10,316 bases of DNA from Ileibacterium sp. (GTDB lineage: Bacteria; Bacillota_I; Bacilli_A; Erysipelotrichales; Erysipelotrichaceae): positions 243,983 through 254,298 of the forward strand of contig JABUSF010000001.1 in the NCBI GenBank assembly GCA_021443945.1, in the 5' to 3' direction. Of this stretch, positions 6,439 through 10,316 are shown piece by piece. The translations under genes were made by a program, and so were the position numbers. The notes under the pieces are model-generated. The model was not told where the DNA came from. It did no database searches and saw only the letters and a list, made by a program, of their open reading frames with translations. Each line of letters opens with the position of its first letter. The first letter of the stretch is position 1.

Positions 6439-6502
6439 CTGCCAGTCAGCAGGCTGAAAAGCAGCTGAGAGCTTATGTCTTCAGCTGCGCCAGCCTTGGC
6501 AG
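6439..6502 (+). other. Long imperfect hairpin in the purL-purM spacer, possible structured RNA
   Basis: Three nested helices can form: CTGCCA (6439-6444) with TGGCAG (6497-6502), AGGCTG (6451-6456) with CAGCCT (6491-6496), and GCAGCTGA (6461-6468) with TCAGCTGC (6481-6488). The apical loop is 12 bases. On the 3' side the two outer helices are contiguous, with a six-base bulge on the 5' side. No T-tract follows, so this is not an intrinsic terminator. It ends 27 bases before the purM ATG and may act as an RNA-processing, stability or regulatory element. I match it to no known family. Confidence 0.5.
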
Positions 6503-6529
6503 AAGAAGGAATCAGGAAAGGAATTATAA

Positions 6530-7558
6530 ATGGCTGATCAATATAAGGAAGCAGGGGTTTCCCTGGAAGCAGGATACGACAGTGTCCGCCGAATCAAATC
6601 CCATGTGGCAAGAACTCAGACACCGGGAGCAATTGACTCTTTAGGTGCTTTTGGAGGGATGTTTGATTTGAAAAAAGCCGGCTTTCAAGATCCTGTGCTG
6701 GTAAGCGGTACAGACGGAGTCGGAACCAAACTGATGCTGGCGTTTGCCATGGACAAGCACGATACCATCGGCATTGATGCGGTGGCCATGTGTGTCAACG
6801 ACGTTCTTGTTCAGGGTGCAGCCCCGCTGTTCTTTCTGGACTACATTGCTGTGGGCAAGAATCATCCGGAGGTCATTGAACAGATTGTCAAAGGCGTAGC
6901 TGACGGCTGCGTTCTTTCGGACGCAGCTCTGATTGGCGGCGAAACCGCTGAAATGCCGGATATGTATGATATTCATCACTATGATCTGGCCGGTTTCTGC
7001 GTCGGCGCTGCGGATCGTCAGAATCTCATCGATGGAACCAAAGTGCAGAGCGGTGATGTTCTCATCGGGCTGCCGTCTTCCGGCGTTCACTCCAACGGAT
7101 TCTCTCTGGTCAGAAAAGTCCTGTTTAAGGACAATCAGCTTGATCCGAAAGAAGCCTTTGAAGAACTGGACGGAAAACGTCTGGGCGATGTGCTTCTTGA
7201 GCCAACCAAAATTTATGTCAAACCTGTGAAAACGCTGTTCGGCAAGGAAGGCCTCCATGGAATGGCCCACATCACCGGCGGCGGATTCTTTGAGAATATT
7301 CCAAGAATGCTCAATGAAGGCCAGGGTGTTGAGATTGAACTGAATTCATTCCCAAAACCGGCAATCTTTGATTTCATTCAGAAACGCTCCTCCATCAGCG
7401 ACCATGAAATGTACAACGTCTTCAACATGGGTATCGGATTTGTGATTGCTGCAGCTCCTGATGCAGCAGAAGATTTGATGTCCACATTGAAAGAAGCCGG
7501 ACAGGAATCCTATGTGATTGGAAAAGTGACTGACTCCGGCGAGGTCGTGCTGAAGTGA
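6530..7558 (+). CDS. purM: Phosphoribosylformylglycinamidine cyclo-ligase (AIR synthetase)
   Basis: PurM closes the imidazole ring: FGAM plus ATP gives AIR (step 5). It is a cytosolic homodimer related in fold to the PurL synthetase domain. The 342 residues match the family. Blocks seen are GTDGVGTK (60-67), IDAVAMCVNDVLVQGAAPLF (82-101), GGETAEMP (136-143), PSSGVHSNGFSLVR (181-194) and HITGGGFFENIPR (from 247). The ATG at 6530 follows a GGAAAGGA site nearly identical to that of purE, with AAGGA seven bases upstream. The gene restarts translation after the purL-purM spacer, so unlike its neighbours it is not coupled by overlap to the gene before it. Its stop TGA shares a base with the purN ATG. 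Confidence 0.98.
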   Translation: MADQYKEAGVSLEAGYDSVRRIKSHVARTQTPGAIDSLGAFGGMFDLKKAGFQDPVLVSGTDGVGTKLMLAFAMDKHDTIGIDAVAMCVNDVLVQGAAPLFFLDYIAVGKNHPEVIEQIVKGVADGCVLSDAALIGGETAEMPDMYDIHHYDLAGFCVGAADRQNLIDGTKVQSGDVLIGLPSSGVHSNGFSLVRKVLFKDNQLDPKEAFEELDGKRLGDVLLEPTKIYVKPVKTLFGKEGLHGMAHITGGGFFENIPRMLNEGQGVEIELNSFPKPAIFDFIQKRSSISDHEMYNVFNMGIGFVIAAAPDAAEDLMSTLKEAGQESYVIGKVTDSGEVVLK

Positions 7559-8139
7559 TGAAAGCAGCTGTTTTTGCCTCGGGTTCGGGAACGAATCTGG
7601 AAGAGCTGCTCAAACATGCCGAAGATGGTTCTTTAAAGGTGGAAATTCCTCTGGTGATCTGTGACAAGGAAAACGCCTTTGCAAGGCAAAGAGCCAGAAA
7701 CCACGGCGTGACGGAATACTGGATCAATCCAAAGGATTTTGAAAACAAGGAAGCTTATGAAACGGCCATCCTGAAAATCCTGAAGGAGAACGGCATTGAT
7801 CTGATTATTCTTTCCGGCTATATGCGCTACATCGGAACCGTTCTGCTGAATGCTTACGACATGCGCATTATCAATATTCATCCGGCGTATCTGCCGGAGT
7901 TTCCCGGAGGGCATGCCATTCGGGATGCATTTGAAGCTGGGGTTGGACAAACCGGCGTCACCGTCCACTTTGTAGATGCTGGTGTCGACACAGGTCCAAT
8001 CATTGGCCAGGAAAGGGTCATTATTGACCCATCCTGGAGCCTTGAAGAGCTGGAAACGGCTGTTCATGCAAAAGAGTATGACCTTTTCTGGCGGGTCATT
8101 AATCAAGCAGCCAGTACATTAGAGGAGGGAACCTTATGA
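7558..8139 (+). CDS. purN: Phosphoribosylglycinamide formyltransferase, folate-dependent
   Basis: PurN transfers a formyl group from 10-formyltetrahydrofolate to GAR, giving FGAR (step 3). From the ATG at 7558 it has 193 residues. The N-terminal phosphate-binding loop reads ASGSGTNL, with T where most homologues have S (GSN). The catalytic set is intact: N106 and H108 in NIHPAYLPEFPG, and D144 in AGVDTGPI. These are the same numbers as I recall for the E. coli enzyme, which supports the start. A GTG three bases upstream (7555) would add one residue and is also possible. The start overlaps the purM stop as TGATG and has only a weak ribosome binding site, so coupling to purM is likely. The stop overlaps the purH start as ATGA. 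Confidence 0.97.
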   Translation: MKAAVFASGSGTNLEELLKHAEDGSLKVEIPLVICDKENAFARQRARNHGVTEYWINPKDFENKEAYETAILKILKENGIDLIILSGYMRYIGTVLLNAYDMRIINIHPAYLPEFPGGHAIRDAFEAGVGQTGVTVHFVDAGVDTGPIIGQERVIIDPSWSLEELETAVHAKEYDLFWRVINQAASTLEEGTL

Positions 8140-9668
8140 AAAGAGCTTTAATCAGTGTTTCAGACAAAACTGGTCTGGTGGATTTCGCAAAAGGACTTGA
8201 AAAAGCCGGATACGAAATTATTTCCACCGGAGGAACCCGCAAAGCATTGGATGCCGCAGGGGTAAAAACGATTTCTATTTCTGATGTCACCGGTTTTCCG
8301 GAAATTATGGACGGCCGCGTAAAAACGCTTCATCCCAAAGTTCATGGCGCTCTGCTTTGTGTCAGAGACAATCCAGAACACGTGAAAGCTCTCAATGACC
8401 TTGAAATCGACAACATCGACCTGGTCTGCGTCAATCTGTATCCTTTTAAGGAAACCGTTCAGAAGGAAGGCGTTTCCCATGCTGAAATCATTGAAAACAT
8501 CGACATTGGCGGTCCTTCCATGCTGCGTTCTGCATCCAAGAACTACCGTTTCATTCCTGTTCTCTGTGATCCGGCTGACTATGCAAAAGTATTGGCTGAA
8601 ATCGAAGAAAACGGTGAAACATCCGAAGAGACCAGAGAACATCTGGCCGCTAAAGTTTTCCGTCATACAGCCCGATACGATTCTATGATTGCGGACTATC
8701 TGACAAAGAAAACAGGCGAAAAATATCCGGAAAGCATGACCATTACCTTCGATAAAGTACAGGATCTGCGGTATGGGGAAAACCCGCATCAGAGCGCTGC
8801 TTTCTACAAGGGAATGAATCCAAAATATTCGCTTGCGAATGCAAAACAGCTGCATGGCAAAGAGCTGTCCTACAACAACATTCAGGATGGAAATGCAGCC
8901 ATTGAAGTTCTCAAGGATTTCGACGGCCAGTTTGCTGCCGTTGGCCTGAAGCACATGAATCCATGCGGCGTAGGGATCGGTTCTTCCATCAATGAAGCCT
9001 GGGACAAAGCTTATGATGCGGATCCGGTTTCCATCTTTGGCGGCATCGTTGCCCTCAACGATGCAGTGGATGCTGAACTGGCCGAAAAACTGAGCAAAAT
9101 TTTCCTGGAAATTATTATTGCACCAGGCTTCACCCAGGAAGCTTTGGATATTCTCATGCAGAAAAAGAACATCCGCCTGCTGGAACTGGATACAACCCTT
9201 GCTCCAAACAATATCCTGAAATATACCAACGTCAACGATGGACTGCTGGTGCAGGATATGGATGTTCACCACACCACAAAAGAAGATCTGGAATGCGTGA
9301 CCAAACGCGTTCCGACTGAAGAAGAAATCGAACAGCTGCTGTTTGGATGGAACATTGTAAAACATGTGAAATCCAATGCCATCGTTCTTGTAAAAGACAA
9401 CCAGACGGTTGGTGTCGGCGCCGGTCAGATGAACCGGGTTGGCGCTGCCCGCATTGCTATTGAACAGGCTGGCGAAAAAGCAAAAGGTTCCGTCATGGCA
9501 AGTGATGCTTTCTTCCCTATGCCGGATACAGTGGAAGAGGCTGTCAAAGCAGGGGTAACAGCCATTATTCAGCCAGGCGGATCCATTAAAGACAAACTGT
9601 CGATTGAAGAGTGCGATAAACACGGCATCGCCATGGTCTTCACTGGAACCCGCCATTTCAAACACTAG
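8136..9668 (+). CDS. purH: Bifunctional AICAR formyltransferase / IMP cyclohydrolase
   Basis: PurH carries out the last two steps to IMP: formylation of AICAR by 10-formyltetrahydrofolate, then ring closure. The 510 residues are full length. The N-terminal IMP cyclohydrolase domain (about 1-190, MGS-like fold) shows ISVSDKTGL (6-14), STGGTR (30-35) and GRVKTLHPKVHG (60-71). The formyltransferase domain shows RYGENPHQ (212-219), the catalytic K272-H273 pair in LKHMNPCGVG, and DAFFPMPDTVEEA near the C-terminus. The ATG overlaps the purN stop as ATGA. It also has one of the strongest ribosome binding sites in the operon, AGAGGAGG at 8121-8128, so it can initiate independently. A 13-bp gap separates it from purD. 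Confidence 0.98.
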   Translation: MKRALISVSDKTGLVDFAKGLEKAGYEIISTGGTRKALDAAGVKTISISDVTGFPEIMDGRVKTLHPKVHGALLCVRDNPEHVKALNDLEIDNIDLVCVNLYPFKETVQKEGVSHAEIIENIDIGGPSMLRSASKNYRFIPVLCDPADYAKVLAEIEENGETSEETREHLAAKVFRHTARYDSMIADYLTKKTGEKYPESMTITFDKVQDLRYGENPHQSAAFYKGMNPKYSLANAKQLHGKELSYNNIQDGNAAIEVLKDFDGQFAAVGLKHMNPCGVGIGSSINEAWDKAYDADPVSIFGGIVALNDAVDAELAEKLSKIFLEIIIAPGFTQEALDILMQKKNIRLLELDTTLAPNNILKYTNVNDGLLVQDMDVHHTTKEDLECVTKRVPTEEEIEQLLFGWNIVKHVKSNAIVLVKDNQTVGVGAGQMNRVGAARIAIEQAGEKAKGSVMASDAFFPMPDTVEEAVKAGVTAIIQPGGSIKDKLSIEECDKHGIAMVFTGTRHFKH

Positions 9669-9681
9669 GAGTTCTGGATTG

Positions 9682-10316
9682 ATGAAAATTTTAGTGGTAG
9701 GAAAAGGAGGAAGGGAGCATGCCCTGGCGCTGGCTGCTTCCAAATCTCCTTTGTGCACAGAGCTGTTCTGCGCTCCGGGAAATCCGGGGATGGCGCAGCT
9801 CGGAAAATGCATCCCCATTGGGGATGAAGACGTGGAAGGCTTGAAAAAGTTTGCTCTGGACAATGAAATCGATTTGACCATTGTTGGTCCCGAATCCTCT
9901 CTGGCAGCGGGTCTTGTCAATGAATTTCAAAAAGCCGGACTGAAAGTATTTGGGCCGACCAAAGAGGCTGCTCAGGTGGAATCCAGCAAAGATTTCGCAA
10001 AAGGTCTGATGAAAAAATATGGAATTCCCACAGCGGCTTATGAAACTTTCGACAATTTGGAAGCCGCAAAAGCTTATGTGCTTGAAAAAGGGGCTCCCAT
10101 CGTCATTAAAGAAAACGGTTTGAAAGCTGGAAAAGGCGTCACTGTAGCCATGAAGGTGGAAGATGCTCTGGAAGCTTTAGACATCGCTTTTGAAATAGAA
10201 GGCAACAAAGTGGTCATTGAAGAATGTCTGGAAGGATTTGAATTCTCCCTGATCGCCATGACCAACGGAGAGCTGGTTGTTCCTCTGGAATGCGCCCAGG
10301 ACCATAAGCGGGCTTA
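9682..10316 (+). CDS. purD: Phosphoribosylamine-glycine ligase (GAR synthetase), N-terminal half, cut by window edge
   Basis: PurD joins glycine to phosphoribosylamine with ATP, giving GAR (step 2). It belongs to the ATP-grasp superfamily. The window holds 211 residues of an enzyme usually about 420 long. Visible are the N-terminal GKGGREHALA (7-16), VGPE (68-71), the ATP-grasp lysine strand VIKENGLKAGKGV (141-153), EGFEFS (184-189) and QDHKRA (206-211) at the edge. Small departures from the commonest sequence are K8 where N or S is frequent, and E144-N145 where A-D is frequent. These look like lineage variation rather than damage. The ATG at 9682 follows AGGAG (9667-9671), which overlaps the purH stop TAG. 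It is presumably co-transcribed with purH. The reading frame is open to the end of the window. Confidence 0.97.
   Translation, partial: MKILVVGKGGREHALALAASKSPLCTELFCAPGNPGMAQLGKCIPIGDEDVEGLKKFALDNEIDLTIVGPESSLAAGLVNEFQKAGLKVFGPTKEAAQVESSKDFAKGLMKKYGIPTAAYETFDNLEAAKAYVLEKGAPIVIKENGLKAGKGVTVAMKVEDALEALDIAFEIEGNKVVIEECLEGFEFSLIAMTNGELVVPLECAQDHKRA

Noticed and set aside
6376..6529. Internal promoter or remnant purF coding sequence in the purL-purM spacer
   Set aside because: No convincing -35/-10 pair at proper spacing was found, and no amidophosphoribosyltransferase motif was recognised.
8160..9920. Open frame of 586 codons on the minus strand opposite purH and the start of purD
   Set aside because: Same reasoning: purH and purD carry all expected motifs, and the antisense product has no recognisable domain and spans two real genes.

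Overview
The window is a de novo purine biosynthesis locus, most likely from a low-to-mid GC Bacillota (Firmicutes) bacterium. Base composition is near balanced by eye. Strong AGGAG-type ribosome binding sites, U-tailed intrinsic terminators and a TATAAT promoter all fit that group. The large single-chain PurL argues against Bacilli, which usually carry split PurS/PurQ/PurL, and suits Clostridia- or Erysipelotrichia-like lineages. The exact taxon cannot be read from the sequence.

Layout: on the minus strand, purC (1126-413) is followed two bases later by purB (from 410, cut by the window's left edge), driven by a good sigma-A-like promoter at about 1162-1189. On the plus strand, a lone GNAT-family acetyltransferase gene (1343-1921) lies between the two pur units and ends in two tandem intrinsic terminators. 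A leader region of about 225 bp follows. It holds a possible promoter, a 34-codon leader ORF with its own strong ribosome binding site, and a 10-bp stem terminator with a T-tract just before purE. Then come purE, purL, purM, purN, purH and purD (purD cut by the right edge).

Together the pur genes encode PurD (step 2), PurN (step 3), PurL (step 4), PurM (step 5), PurE (second half of step 6), PurC (step 7), PurB (step 8 and the AMP branch) and PurH (steps 9-10). Missing here are purF (step 1) and purK (the partner a class I PurE needs); they may lie outside the window. Several junctions overlap (leader/purE, purE/purL, purM/purN, purN/purH), implying translational coupling. The exception is a 154-bp gap between purL and purM, where purF sits in many Bacillota operons. 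That gap carries a 21-bp-period direct repeat and a long imperfect hairpin.

The genes themselves are ordinary. The parts most worth a second look are the purE leader, which looks like a transcription attenuator with a coupled leader ORF and matches no riboswitch class I recognise, and the structured purL-purM spacer. I saw no mobile elements, CRISPR arrays, tRNA or rRNA genes.
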